Shown here: piece after piece, positions 43,267-54,045 of the stretch | Position numbering within the stretch: position 1 is the first letter of the stretch | Layout of the letters: every line of letters begins with the position of its first letter | NCBI GenBank assembly: GCA_020055645.1 | Contig: CM034546.1 | Coordinates: forward strand, 55,676,001-55,740,000 | Source of the DNA: Tomocerus qinae | Lineage: Eukaryota; Arthropoda; Collembola; Entomobryomorpha; Tomoceridae | Length of the DNA stretch: 64,000 nt | Direction of reading: 5' to 3' | The notes under the pieces: generated by a model | Databases searched by the model: none | What the model was told of the DNA's origin: nothing | Seen by the model: only the letters and a program-made list of their open reading frames with translations | Position numbers and translations under genes: made by a program

Positions 43267-45090
43267 GCTGAGGAAATTCTTCTCTTAAAACACTTGCCTC
43301 TGGACTGGATATCAAAATGGGATTCAAAAAACGAAATTCTGTCTGTTTTCAATCAAATATTATTATTATAATTATGTTGTACTATTAGTAATTGACGATA
43401 TGAAATTTGGCTAATTGTACGTCTTAAAATTAAGATCTTCAAATCCCACCAGGTCACTATAATTTTGAATAAACATTAACTTATTTATGAATCATCGTTT
43501 TAATTTTAATGTATAAGGTTATTGGGAAAATCTACTAAAAGTACAGAAAGCGTTCTATTAAAGTTCACTGTTCACATTATTTATAAAAATTGCATTTAGG
43601 TTTACACATTTACTAATGCTGATTTTTCATCATTGCAAAATCACGTATTCTCCAAGGCGGCCAACACGTTCATCTGCTGCAAATGAATCCACAATTGTCA
43701 AATTTGGGTTTTTTCAATTTTTAAAGGATTATTAGATTAAAGTAAAATATTATTAGTATTTTCGTCAAGTAATACATTCAACTCTCACCCTTTGACCCTC
43801 ACATCTCACCCCTTCTTTTGATATAATACGTACTAACAAGTGCTATATAGTTAGAGTGCATTCACTCAGATGCACAACTTGGTTGAGCTAATACTACCAT
43901 GAACTGATAAAGGAGGAAAAGGTAAGTATTATTGCAAAAATCGTACATTGAACTAAGTTATCGTATTAAAAATCAAGAAAACTGATACATTGGACAAGAA
44001 CATGGAGATAGCCCGTGGTACAAAAAGGAATGCTGAATTTTCTTAGACTATAAAATCTGTCTGTGAGATAACCACTTATAAAAACTTCCATTAGCCTTCA
44101 TCTGCAGGGAAAATAGTATTGTCAGCATCGTTGTTCAACTACCGCCAATGAAATAAAACAATAACTACCCACTTAATAATTTACAGAAGTGATATCAATA
44201 TTTTATTAAATTACGTAACGTAGTTTTATTTTATTTAGGTACGTCATAATTGTTTTTGCATTTAGGGATATCAATCTTCGATGGAGTAGGAGGACGCAGT
44301 TTCGCAATACGCTTGCGTGTTTTTAGATTGAAATAGACGAGAATCTTCATAATTATAACTACGCATTTTCCATTTCTGGCTAACTGAAAAAACTCACTGA
44401 CGTGTTTACAAAATACCTTGGTATGTAATAATATGTTGCAGACTGCACAGCGATACAAATAATGTATACTCCTTCTCATTTGTATAGGTAAGTGTCGGGG
44501 GAAGGTTAGAGTATGTATTTATTGTGTTTCAGAGTTCACCGAATACCGATAATCATGAATATTATGATAATATCTAAGTGCAGCTTTGTAACTTAGTATT
44601 TACTCTAAGTACATAATATAATCACCACTTGTAGTTATATAAACAGTACACTTTAAGGAAAATGATGAAAAGAAGGATGTAACTAACCTTTCTAGCAAAG
44701 GCGAAGGTGATTTTAACAAAATTACATATTGCTTTAAACTCTTCGTCTGAGTCAATCTCAGGTCAATATGTAGTAATCCCATTTCCCACAACTCCCATTT
44801 CCTCAATTATAACTTTTTCCTTGTTTTCAGTCTGTCCTTTGAAACCTATTCTTGAACTCAGTTTTTCCACTTTTGCAAAACACTGTCATTATAAAATAAA
44901 GCATTTATCATGTGCGTAGCAAAAAGTGCATAAATATAGTTCAATGCAAGTCAAAATAATATCTCAATATTTATTATTTGATCAAACTTCATCCAAGAAA
45001 AACATCAGCGAAGTTCTTTTACGCATTATAAGTGATTATAATAGAATTTTAAAAATTATAACAATTATCTATATTCCTATTTGTAAAGCT
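43267..45090. other. Amylase 3' region and intergenic region before P450 gene 1
   Basis: AATAAA at 43,468-43,473 is a candidate amylase poly(A) signal. No further gene is supported. The frame starting at 44,926 is in phase with P450 exon 1 but lies upstream of the better start at 45,091 and is probably leader sequence. Confidence 0.5.
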
Positions 45091-48000
45091 ATGATTTCAA
45101 GCGACATTTTCAATTTTAATTTACTGACAATATTGTTAGTAATTTTTCTGTCGATGGTTATGCTCCTTAAGCTGAAGTATAAAAAAGAGAAGAAAAAAGG
45201 TTATTTTATCTGGTGCTAAGATTCTAATAGTTATTGTCCATTTGAAACAAGGTTGCGAAGCCGTAAGTAATGCACGGTGGCAATGAAATATTGGTTTGTA
45301 TCTTATAAAGTATTCCCAGTTCCAAATTACATGGAAATAATTAAAATGGAATCGGAACAATTTAGTTGTATTATTGATTAAGTTGGTACATTTTTGTCTC
45401 AAATCTTTCATATCAGCAATACAATATAGCATAATATATTTATTTGCATATTACAGGGCTTCAGTATTATCAACCGGAAAAGCTATGGAATGTAGTGAAG
45501 CTTCTGTACGTAAGTTTGAATTGGTCAAGGAATAAATCTCCTAGAAAGCGACCACTATATGAACATCTTTACGAAAGGAACTTGCTAGATGAAAGCCCAA
45601 AATTGTTCAAACTTTTCAATAGAGACTTTTGTAATTAAATCTATACATTTAATACATTCATATTATAATTATATTATTTAGGTAGCACAACTATAAAAGG
45701 CTATATGTTTTGATGTTAGCGATTGATTCAATAATAGAGCTGCTAAGTTTGGTATTAAAATTTAAAGAATTTGTCTTTTGAGTTTTTGCTTTTGACTGTA
45801 AACCTTATAATTTGATATTTTTAGTAATTTCTGACGATGTTAATTTTATAAAAGAAATGGGACGAAGTAAGGAATGCAATGGCACTTTACCCCCAGAATT
45901 AGCAAATATAATAACAGGTGGAAAAGGTCATCGTACAGGTAATGTACAATTTATGTAATTGGTGTTTAAATTGTATGTATCTAATTAAATGTAATGTAAA
46001 AACTTATATTATGTCATAACATTGTAAACTCTATCCCCAAAAAATAATCTTTTTCCATTTTAGGGAAATATTATGGCAATATCTTTTTTTTTATTTTGGC
46101 AAAGGTTTAATGTGGGCCGGGGGTCCACACTGGACGGAATTAAGGAAGTACACAGTAAAAAAATTAGGTCAATTGGGGTTTTATAAAGGCGATAAATTGT
46201 CACTCGACCTGCAAGAACTACTTTCCGATTTCATGAACAATCTCAATGACATTAAAAACAAGTCTAATAACCAAATCCAAGTCCAAAATTTATTTGCATT
46301 GTCAACATTTAATGTCGTTTGGTCTACAGTAGGAGGTCAAAAATTCTATCCAGGCGATGAAAAATTTACTAAGATATACAATTATGTTGACTGTATTGCA
46401 CATACAACAATGTTGAAACAAATTTTTCTGATCATTTTGCCAAACAACAAAACAATTCATTACATATTTGGATGTAAACCATTCTGCGATGCTGCTGGAA
46501 ACCTTGTTCAAAGCATGGAGGTTAGCAAAATTTTCCTTTTCGGTTTCCTGGTATTGTATAACGGGATATAAGTGGGTACGTTATAGGGAAATATTAATAT
46601 AATGATAAATATAATATTATATGTATCAACAATAATTATTTGCCACTTTCAGGAATTTGTAGATGAAAGAATTAAATTAGCAAAAACTGAGCCAGAGGAT
46701 TTTGTGGATTACTTTATTTTGGAAATTGAAAAGCACAAAAATACTGAAAATATGAAGGATTACTATTGCAAAAGTCAACTTGTCGAAATTTTAGCTGAAC
46801 TGCTTATAGCAGGATTGAAAACAACTAGCAAATTTTTGGAGTTTTCTCTTATGTACATGGCACAATACCCTGAAATACAGAAAAAAATACAGATGGAAAT
46901 AGACACAGAAATAGGAAACTGTTTTCCATTGTACAGTGACCACCGAAAAAGGTAAATGGAAAGTTTAAACACCATTAAATTAATTTGATATAAATATTTT
47001 GTACTATAACATGCAATTTTATAATTATAAATACTACTCTTATGTTAACTCGGAATTGGAGAACAAGTCAGAAATGTGTTCTTTATTTTGATTTCGAAGA
47101 GGCATATTTTTCCTTCTTGATCGATTTTATCAGCTTTTACATTCCTTCAATTTCCGTGTGTTTTATTATTATATCTTTAGAATGCCATACACATTTGCAA
47201 CAATGATGGAAATACACAGAAAGGCCGGTGTAGTTCCAGGATACACGAGACATTTAGATCAAGATTGGATTCACAACGGAAAAGTTCTGAAAAAGGTAGT
47301 TCTCTTATTCATTTTAATACTAAATAAGCTTACTACTGATTGATTATTTTTCTAGTCCTATTTAACTTTCAAGAAGTCAATCAGATTATTTGCGTATGTG
47401 AGTAGATTCTTATAAGTGTAAACGACTAGTTTGAATACAGAATTTTTTCAATTTTCGTTAGCGTGATCGATTTTCGCCAGTCATGGTTGAATACTCATTC
47501 GACTTTACTCAAAAAAGTACTCTGTTCAAAGGCTTGTTTTAATTTCGTGTATATTAGCATACTTTCTCATACTTTACGATTCTTTTCACATAGGCAATTT
47601 TATAGAGTATTCTCCTTCAAAATCGAAAATCATTTTCCCGTGACTTTTTTCATCATTTTCATTTTTTGCAATAAATGAGTGAAAAATTAGGAAATAACAA
47701 ACTAAATAATAAATACCGTTTTTAGTAATTTAATTAGCAAGTAATTATATAATCATTAAAATTTTATTGTAGAATACTCGAGTTGGGAATACTTTATGGG
47801 CTGCAAGAAATAGCAAATCTTACTGGGGGGACCCCACCATGTTTCGTCCAGAGCGATTTTTAAATGAAGATAATTCTTTGAAAATGGAGAAAATAGCCCG
47901 AGTAATGCCATTTGGTTCAGGTAAACCTTTATGCTAATTTACAATGTCGTTGTGTGTGGCATTATTGGCTACCTCTTCTCCTTTAACTGTAAACGTAATT

Positions 48001-48248
48001 TATGTCCCATCCGTAAGGCAAAATGTTATTTATTTAATAATTGCTTTTGAGTGACAGGTTTACGGATATGTCCAGGAGAAAATATCGCAACGGCATCAAT
48101 CTTTACATTTTTTGTGGGAATATTACAGAAATATACTGTGGCAAAAGCTATTGAAGATGAACAGTTAGGAAGTGATAATTCCTGTTTTGGAATGGTAAAC
48201 AAACCAATTCCTTTCCATGTGTCCTTATTTGAACGTCTTGGAATCTAA
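45091..48248 (+). CDS. Cytochrome P450, CYP2-clan-like (gene 1; 8 exons, 521 aa)
   Basis: A predicted ER-anchored heme monooxygenase. Exons: 45,091-45,199; 45,457-45,630; 45,825-45,938; 46,105-46,520; 46,653-46,951; 47,181-47,295; 47,773-47,920; 48,058-48,248. Phases are consistent and internal exon sizes equal those of gene 2. Seen: N-terminal membrane anchor followed by a lysine-rich stop-transfer stretch; C-helix Trp-Thr-Glu-Leu-Arg; K-helix Glu-Ile-His-Arg (ExxR) after Met-Pro-Tyr; Phe-Arg-Pro-Glu-Arg-Phe; heme loop Phe-Gly-Ser-Gly-Leu-Arg-Ile-Cys-Pro-Gly. Oddities: the I-helix reads Ala-Gly-Leu-Lys-Thr-Thr, with lysine (codon 46,818-46,820, residue about 327) where an acidic residue normally assists oxygen activation. 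The proline-rich hinge is replaced by a Tyr/Gln/Lys-rich stretch in exon 2. CYP2-clan placement rests on the Met-Pro-Tyr and Glu-Ile-x-Arg context. Substrate unknown. Confidence 0.85.
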
Positions 48249-48827
48249 ATACTTTTAGCTGTTTCAATTTCAACGAAGTGAACTATCTGACATAAGAACC
48301 TTTTGCCCAAAAATTAATTAACCTACATTAGTGCGCCGCCCGAGTTTTCTACCGTGTCGGTTGCCGTGCATAATCTATGTGGCCAGTGCATGAAATACCA
48401 TGTAGTTTTTATACATGGCAACTTATAAGGCAGGAACTCAAGCCTCGTATTGTAATGTAGATCAGATGAATAGAATGTCCAATACACATTTTCTTAAGCT
48501 ACTATATTAAACTTTTTCTTTGGTATAGAAATACCACATAGATGTACTAACATTTACCACTATGTAGACTATTTACTTTGTACACTTGGCTTTAATATAA
48601 CACCAGTTTTCAGTATAAAATTTTACTACACTCAGCAACCTCCATGACATTGCCTAGTGTAACTTAGTTAGAAACTATCTTCTGTATTCGATTCGCAATT
48701 AATCATATTATAAAGCAACTGTTCACTATATTTAATGATTTGCGACGGTAAAAAGTTGTTAACCCATGCACTACTATGTTGATTTTGTGCACTTAGTTTT
48801 AATATGAGATATTTTTTAGAATGAAAT
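48249..48827. repeat. 3' flank of P450 gene 1 (left half), paralogous to 63,125-63,500
   Basis: No gene. It shares long stretches with the 3' flank of gene 2, such as ACCGTGTCGGTTGCCGTGCA and ACTTATAAGGCAGGAACTCA. The similarity breaks at 48,827, where the DIRS element begins, and resumes at 53,726. Confidence 0.8.
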
Positions 48828-48904
48828 TGATGATTATCCGAGCCCTGCCCGAAGGGCAGGGTGATGGATAATTCATAATTATATGAATTACCTGAGATCC
48901 GGAG

Positions 48905-49059
48905 GTATCACTGATTCAATGTAGTATGCTGTCCAAGTAGCTGCGGAGGAGATTCTATATGTTTAAAGAGCTAAAAAAAAACACTAGATAGTAATACGCA
49001 GAAGCAGAGGAACCTAGACTTATGTATATACCGTAGGCAGTAGCCTGTCAATCGTCATT
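48905..49059. repeat. DIRS left inverted terminal repeat (core)
   Basis: The 155 bp here are the reverse complement of 53,544-53,697 and differ by about 1 bp in an A/T run. Outside the core the two ends differ: the left end has about 77 extra bp with the GC hairpin, the right end about 28 bp. Confidence 0.92.
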
Positions 49060-49115
49060 TATTCAAAGAAAAACTGAGAATAACCACACATAAAATGGGT
49101 TAGGGTGGGTGGGAT

Positions 49116-49249
49116 AGTGATACCTCCGGATCTCAGGTAATTCATATAATTATGAATTATCCATCACCCTGCCCTTCGGGCAGGGCTCGGATAATCATCA
49201 ATTACATCTCATTACCTTCTATCCTTCAGTATCACTGATTCAATGTAGT
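49116..49249. repeat. DIRS internal complementary region
   Basis: The first half (from GTGATACCTCCGG to GGATAATCATCA) is the reverse complement of the left outer end. The second half (ATTACATCTC to CAATGTAGT) is the reverse complement of the right outer end. The junction GGATAATCATCAATTACATC is what the two termini give when joined head to tail, as the DIRS circle model requires. Confidence 0.92.
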
Positions 49250-49387
49250 TGTTCAAAGAGTTATTCGAAGTGAGCGGAGGTTCTTTTTCCAATGTAAACA
49301 AGTATTTATTTAATTGCACATCGTTAATTCACAATTTGAATTTGAATCAATTAAAAGCTAACAATGTTAGAGTTCATTTTTTCTATT

Positions 49388-50298
49388 CTAAACACAATTC
49401 TGTAAAATTATTTTACAAAAATCTGCCTGAGTATCTATTGGCTTATTATAATACTTGGCAAAAACACGGGAGTTGTTACTCCATCCGGCACTTTTATAAA
49501 TCGAATCAATTGAGAGTCCTGCTGTATAAGCTTTAGACGTAGAGGAGTGACGAAAACTATGTCCCTTATAAACATTGGTATTTATTCCTGCCTTATCTAA
49601 AACTATACAAAGCCACCGACTTATTGTTTGTGAAGACACAGCCTTAAATGGCGACAAAGCTGAGATAAATAGATCATTTGAACTCCTTAAATTACCTGTC
49701 CTAAAATATACTCTTTCAAGCATTTTACAACACATAATTTTTCATTAACAGGAAACGGACATAAAGTAAGAACAGTTTTGCCTGATTTAGGGTTTGAACA
49801 TTTTAATGTCTTTGAGATAATTATTTTTACTGAATCTTCAAAAGTAATATTTGAAATATCAATGGCTGCCAGAGTCTGCACTCTTTGAGCTGTAGTTAGA
49901 GCCATAAGAGCTGCTAATTTAATTCCCAAATCTTTGATAGATAAACATGAGTTATGTTCCCATTTATTCAAGTATTCTAGGACTAAATTAGCATCCCATG
50001 TGTAACTATATTTCCCTACTGGAGGCTTCAATCTTCCAACTGCTTTAAGTAGTCTCGAGACTAGAACATTTTGTCCGAGTGGGACACCTCCTATTGGAGG
50101 AAGTAATGTTGATAGGGCTGATCTTGCTACATTAAGTGAATTATAACTCATACCATCCTCATGAAGCTTGGTAAGAAAACTAAGTATGACCTTTAGATCA
50201 GGCTCCCATGGATTCATAGAAACTGACAAGGAAAATTGAGTATATTTTTTCATCACCGATTCATATTGACTCCAAGTTGAGGACGCACATGATGCCAT
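49388..50298 (-). pseudogene. DIRS tyrosine recombinase (one frameshift)
   Basis: The integrase of the element. The N-terminal part (50,298-49,687) has the SAM-like core-binding region and the catalytic arginine context Thr-Ala-Gln-Arg-Val-Gln-Thr-Leu. The C-terminal part (frame ending at 49,388) has His-Ser-Phe-Arg-His (the HxxR box), Ala-Gly-Trp and the nucleophilic tyrosine in Phe-Ala-Lys-Tyr-Tyr. The two parts are in different frames and switch at about 49,700-49,706, just before Arg-Thr-Gly-Asn-Leu-Arg. All catalytic residues are present, so the frameshift is the only visible defect. This domain family distinguishes DIRS elements from LTR retrotransposons, which use a DDE integrase. Confidence 0.88.
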
Positions 50299-50336
50299 AA
50301 GAAGGTTAGATACGTTCTCTGGTAAATTAAAATGTT

Positions 50337-52206
50337 CTATGCTTTTCCTGATAAGACTGCTGCCATCAGAGTTAGTGTTTTGTGTAGAGGATGAGGCCTA
50401 TAATTATAAGGAGAAAACAACAGATCTTCTCGTGGTTCAAATACCAAAACATTACTGATTTTCAATTGAACAAAATATGGGTACCATGCCTGAGATGGCC
50501 AATGAGGTACTACTACTATACCCTTTGCCTCATCATCCACTATCTTTTAAGAACTCTGGGGATCAAACAAAATGGTGGGAATGCATAGAAATATTCCACC
50601 CATTTTATTGTGAAAGCATCTACCGCGACACAATCAGGATTCGGAAACCAAGACACGTATCTAATACATTGCTTACTCTCAAACGTGGCAAACAAATCAA
50701 TAGTTGGCTGCCCAAATTCCTGAGACAATTTATCAAAGCATAGAGTATTTAGTTTATAATCATTACTGTTAATTTTTTCTCTCGATTCTCTATCTGCAAC
50801 TACATTATTTGACGTAGAAATATAAGAAGCATAGATTGTTTTTTGTCTAGCTTCACACCATTGCCAGATTAATTTTGCTATATTATGACACTGATGCGAT
50901 CTGCATCCACCGTATTTGTTTATATAAGATACAGCCGTGGTACTATCAACACGCAAAAGAATATTACTGCCCTTGCTAGCTAAAGACCTTAACGCATAAT
51001 ATATTGCATACAATTCTAGTACATTTATATGCATATTTTGCTGCTCTGTATTCCAATGACCTCTACTTACAACATTATTGCAATTTGCTCCCCAACCTGT
51101 CAATGATGCGTCAGTTTCAATAGTTAAATCAAATATGTCAGTTTTAATAGTGCATATTGCGGTTGGAATACATTTTATCCACCATTGAATATCTTCAACC
51201 GATTTTTCACTTAATATTATTTCTTTGCTGTAATCATTGGAAAATTTTAAAAGTGCTGTCGACTTTTCTGACTCTAATTGTCTAGTATACAATTGTCCGT
51301 ATGGTATTGCCGGACATGCCGAAATTAAGTTGCCTATTAATTTTGCAACAGATTCAATCGATATTGTATGATCCATACCTACATCAAGGCAACATTTTAA
51401 TAACTTTTCTCTTTTCTTTGCGGGCAAAGAAATTGTCAACTTTACTGAACTAAAAATAAAGCCGAGATATTTGACCTCTTTTTTGGGTACCAGATCTGAC
51501 TTTTTGTCATTGACCATTAATCCAAGGAAATTGAAAAACTCTTTTGACTCTGTGACATTATGAAGACACTCTAAATATGATCTTCCTAATAGAAACCAGT
51601 CATCAATGTAATAAACCGATAAAAACCCTTTAGATCTTAAGTATGTGGCTACTGGTTTCATTAACTTTGTATAAATATATGGTGCTGTGCAAAGACCAAA
51701 AGGAAGGCAAGTAAACTCGTATAAATTATTGTTCCATCGAAAACGAAGGTATTTGCGGTCTGCAATATCAATCGGAATGAAATAATACGCATCTTTAAGG
51801 TCTACTACTGCCATGTAGCAATTTTTTGTGATTAGCTTTGATACAGTGCGATAGTCCTCCATTTTGAAATGAGGACAATCAATGAATTCATTCAACATTT
51901 TAAGATTTATAATAAATCTTGAAGTACCATCAGGTTTGGGTACTAAAAATATATTTGAAATAAACTGACCGGTAGAGTTAGTTACAGAGTCTATAGCCCC
52001 CATTTCTAATAATTTTAAAACACAGTTATTAATGGCTAGCTTTTCCTTTTCATCAAATATCTTTGTCCTAGGCTCTACCGATTGATAAGGATGTGAGGCA
52101 AAAGGGATTCTATATCCCTGGATCGATTCTAAAATAAGCTCATTGTCCGTAATACTTTTCCACTGTTCTACATAATATCTTAGCCGCCCAGCGTAACAAC
52201 GTACCT
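50337..52206 (-). pseudogene. DIRS reverse transcriptase / RNase H (one frameshift)
   Basis: The frame is open upstream of the first ATG (52,003) and overlaps the gag end in another frame. Residues typical of DIRS RT (Ala-Gly-Arg-Leu-Arg-Tyr, Ile-Pro-Phe-Ala) lie upstream of that ATG, so 52,003 is not the true start. RT: Leu-Val-Pro-Lys-Pro-Asp-Gly-Thr-Ser-Arg, Asp-Leu-Lys-Asp-Ala-Tyr, and the catalytic Tyr-Ile-Asp-Asp. RNase H: Glu-Thr-Asp-Ala-Ser, Leu-Glu-Leu-Tyr-Ala, Arg-Val-Asp-Ser-Thr-Thr, Ala-Asp-Arg-Glu-Ser-Arg. Next is the DIRS-specific Asp-Leu-Phe-Ala and Tyr-Ala-Phe-Pro-Pro-Phe. The frame stops at 50,540; the conserved Val-Pro-His-Trp-Pro-Ser-Gln-Ala-Trp-Tyr-Pro follows in a shifted frame (50,540-50,337). 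The switch is at an A-run (T-run on + strand, about 50,544-50,550), consistent with loss of one A. Confidence 0.9.
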
Positions 52207-53079
52207 CTACTGTTGATTGAATTTTTGGTGGGGAGATTGAAACGGTCTTTGCTGGAATCTGTTCGGTCTCATGCCCCTGGGGTTGAAACTGCCCCGTTGA
52301 TTCCCGCCTCCCCGGAATCGAAGAGACGGGCTTTTCCAGTTTAAAGCACTGCCAGACTGGTTGAAACTTCTATTATACGGAGTATACCGGTTGAAAGACT
52401 TGCTTAGCTGTTTTACTATTCCTGAGGTTGACTTTGTTGCTTTGAGCGTTTCCGATAAATTATCGCCGAACAAAATTTCTGTCACTCCGGTTTTTAATGA
52501 GCAAATGGAGGAATATTCTGTGCTGATGTGTGGCTTTATTTCAAGTTTGCGCAAATTATTTATATCGTGTTGTCCAACCGCTAGACACTTTGCACCTTCA
52601 ACTGATAGTTTCATTATTTCTGCCGTCAATTCTTTTGGCATGCCAAAACTGTTAACTGCCAATGAATGTGCAATTTTTGATAAGGCTACACTTGCTTTTG
52701 AAATTGTAGTTTGAACAGATTGCAAACGAACATCACTGACTCTGGCTTTGGACGGTAAACTATTCCAAATTTCTGCATTTACTTTTGGCACGGCCACAGC
52801 TTTAATGTTTATTGGAATTTTAAATTTTTGCTTAAGACCTTCTCGATATTCTTTGTTAAAATCTTGGGTAAATATTGATGTGAACTTCCCTGCGACTGCA
52901 GAATTAATTTCCTCATCATATTCTTCATTTTTGTCATTTTCTGCCAATAATTTAAATATTTCTTCATTATCAATTTCTGCACTGTTATTGTCAGTGTTAT
53001 TGATTTCATTCAAGAGGTTTCTTATTTCTGACCCATCTTCATTTTCTGAAATTCTTTCAGGTTCGAATTGATCGGGCAT
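52207..53079 (-). CDS. DIRS gag-like protein (290 aa or longer)
   Basis: The structural/RNA-binding protein of the element. The N-terminal third is acidic (Glu/Asp/Asn-rich), the middle has no motif I recognise, and the C-terminus is an Arg-Gly-Gly/Asn/Gln/Phe-rich tail suited to RNA binding. The frame is open for about 75 more codons upstream of the first ATG (53,079), to about 53,305, without another ATG. The true start may have been mutated or may use another codon. It overlaps the RT frame at its 3' end, as in other DIRS elements. Confidence 0.75.
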   Translation of the reverse strand: MPDQFEPERISENEDGSEIRNLLNEINNTDNNSAEIDNEEIFKLLAENDKNEEYDEEINSAVAGKFTSIFTQDFNKEYREGLKQKFKIPINIKAVAVPKVNAEIWNSLPSKARVSDVRLQSVQTTISKASVALSKIAHSLAVNSFGMPKELTAEIMKLSVEGAKCLAVGQHDINNLRKLEIKPHISTEYSSICSLKTGVTEILFGDNLSETLKATKSTSGIVKQLSKSFNRYTPYNRSFNQSGSALNWKSPSLRFRGGGNQRGSFNPRGMRPNRFQQRPFQSPHQKFNQQ

Positions 53080-53543
53080 ATCAAGCTTTTCGGTTATTGA
53101 CCCTAATGTTTTTGAAAGTGCATTAATGACCTCCGGTAAAGTAGAAAGCGATTCAATTGCTTTGGCATTAGCTTCAACTGTTCGCGACAGAGAAGAAAAG
53201 GAACTTTCACTAATCGAGCTTGGCTCCGTGAGCTCCCTTCTGGAGTGTTCCTGTACTATGTTTATATTCTCCGTATTAACGGTAGGTGGCGGTTTGTTTT
53301 GCCCATTCTACGAATGACAAAGGATAATAAAAACACAATAGTATTTGATTTTAAATAAAAGATAAAAATATTGCCCGTTTTCAAAAATTGACCTCTGCTC
53401 CCACAAATGTAATTACCCCACTCACCTATGGGTCAACCTTCAACGACGATTTAAAAGAAATCCAAACAGACAATCACGACCAAGATCCAGTCAAATCCAA
53501 AGACAGGAAAAAACGAACCTCCTCCGCGTGCTATTGAATCAAC

Positions 53544-53697
53544 AATGACGATTGACAGGCTACTGCCTACGGTATATACATAAGTCTAGGTTCCTCTGCT
53601 TCTGCGTATTACTATCTAGTGTTTTTTTTAGCTCTTTAAACATATAGAATCTCCTCCGCAGCTACTTGGACAGCATACTACATTGAATCAGTGATAC
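53544..53697. repeat. DIRS right inverted terminal repeat (core)
   Basis: Reverse complement of 48,905-49,059. It starts AATGACGATTGACAGGC and ends CAGTGATAC. The outer end to 53,725 (TGAAGGATAG to GAGATGTAAT) is present again, inverted, in the internal complementary region. Confidence 0.92.
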
Positions 53698-53725
53698 TGA
53701 AGGATAGAAGGTAATGAGATGTAAT

Positions 53726-54045
53726 CGTACCACACTCTACAAGTCTCAATGACTTGATCCTCTAGTGCATCTAAGTTAGGCAATATCTTCTCTATTCACA
53801 ATCAACAATCCTATTTTAAGAAACCTGTAATTATGTTTGATGATTTGAGACAATCAAAAGTTGTCTATGTAATGCTTACAGAGATAGACAGTTTTCTCCA
53901 TGATTCAATGTGCAAAACGACTGTTGTTTTGTCACATAACATTAAATATTACCTATTGTCCAAGATGATGTTTACTATTAAAATTTCTTTTTATATCCTT
54001 CATTTGAAATTATTTTGTTTACACACTCTACATAATCACAGTTAA
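53726..54045. repeat. 3' flank of P450 gene 1 (right half), paralogous to 63,500-63,810
   Basis: Continues the duplicated flank interrupted by the DIRS element: CGTACCACAC, CATCTAAGTTAG, TTTGATGATTTGAGAC and TGCTTACAGA occur in the same order after P450 gene 2. Confidence 0.8.

Larger units (their letters stand above)
48828..53725 (-). mobile_element. DIRS-type tyrosine-recombinase retrotransposon, about 4.9 kb
   Basis: Genes run on the minus strand in the order gag, RT/RNase H, tyrosine recombinase. Inverted terminal repeats (48,905-49,059 and 53,544-53,697) flank them, and an internal complementary region (49,116-49,249) matches both outer ends. This is the DIRS architecture, where a circular DNA intermediate is integrated by a tyrosine recombinase without target duplication. 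The left terminus carries a GC hairpin (CCCTGCCC-GAA-GGGCAGGG, 48,843-48,861). No methyltransferase region is seen between RNase H and recombinase. Comparison with the empty paralogous site after P450 gene 2 (about 63,498) gives the borders, within a shared AAT. Frameshifts in RT/RNase H and recombinase make this copy inactive as read, though both are small. Confidence 0.93.

Noticed and set aside
44926..45090. Upstream in-frame extension of P450 gene 1
   Set aside because: It would add 55 residues before the membrane anchor; the start at 45,091 gives normal topology and matches the gene 2 exon 1 length.
49249..49536. Plus-strand open frame overlapping the DIRS recombinase
   Set aside because: Antisense shadow of the recombinase C-terminus.
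52361..53071. Plus-strand frames across DIRS gag
   Set aside because: Antisense to the gag-like frame; hydrophobic composition only reflects the reverse complement of Glu/Asn codons.
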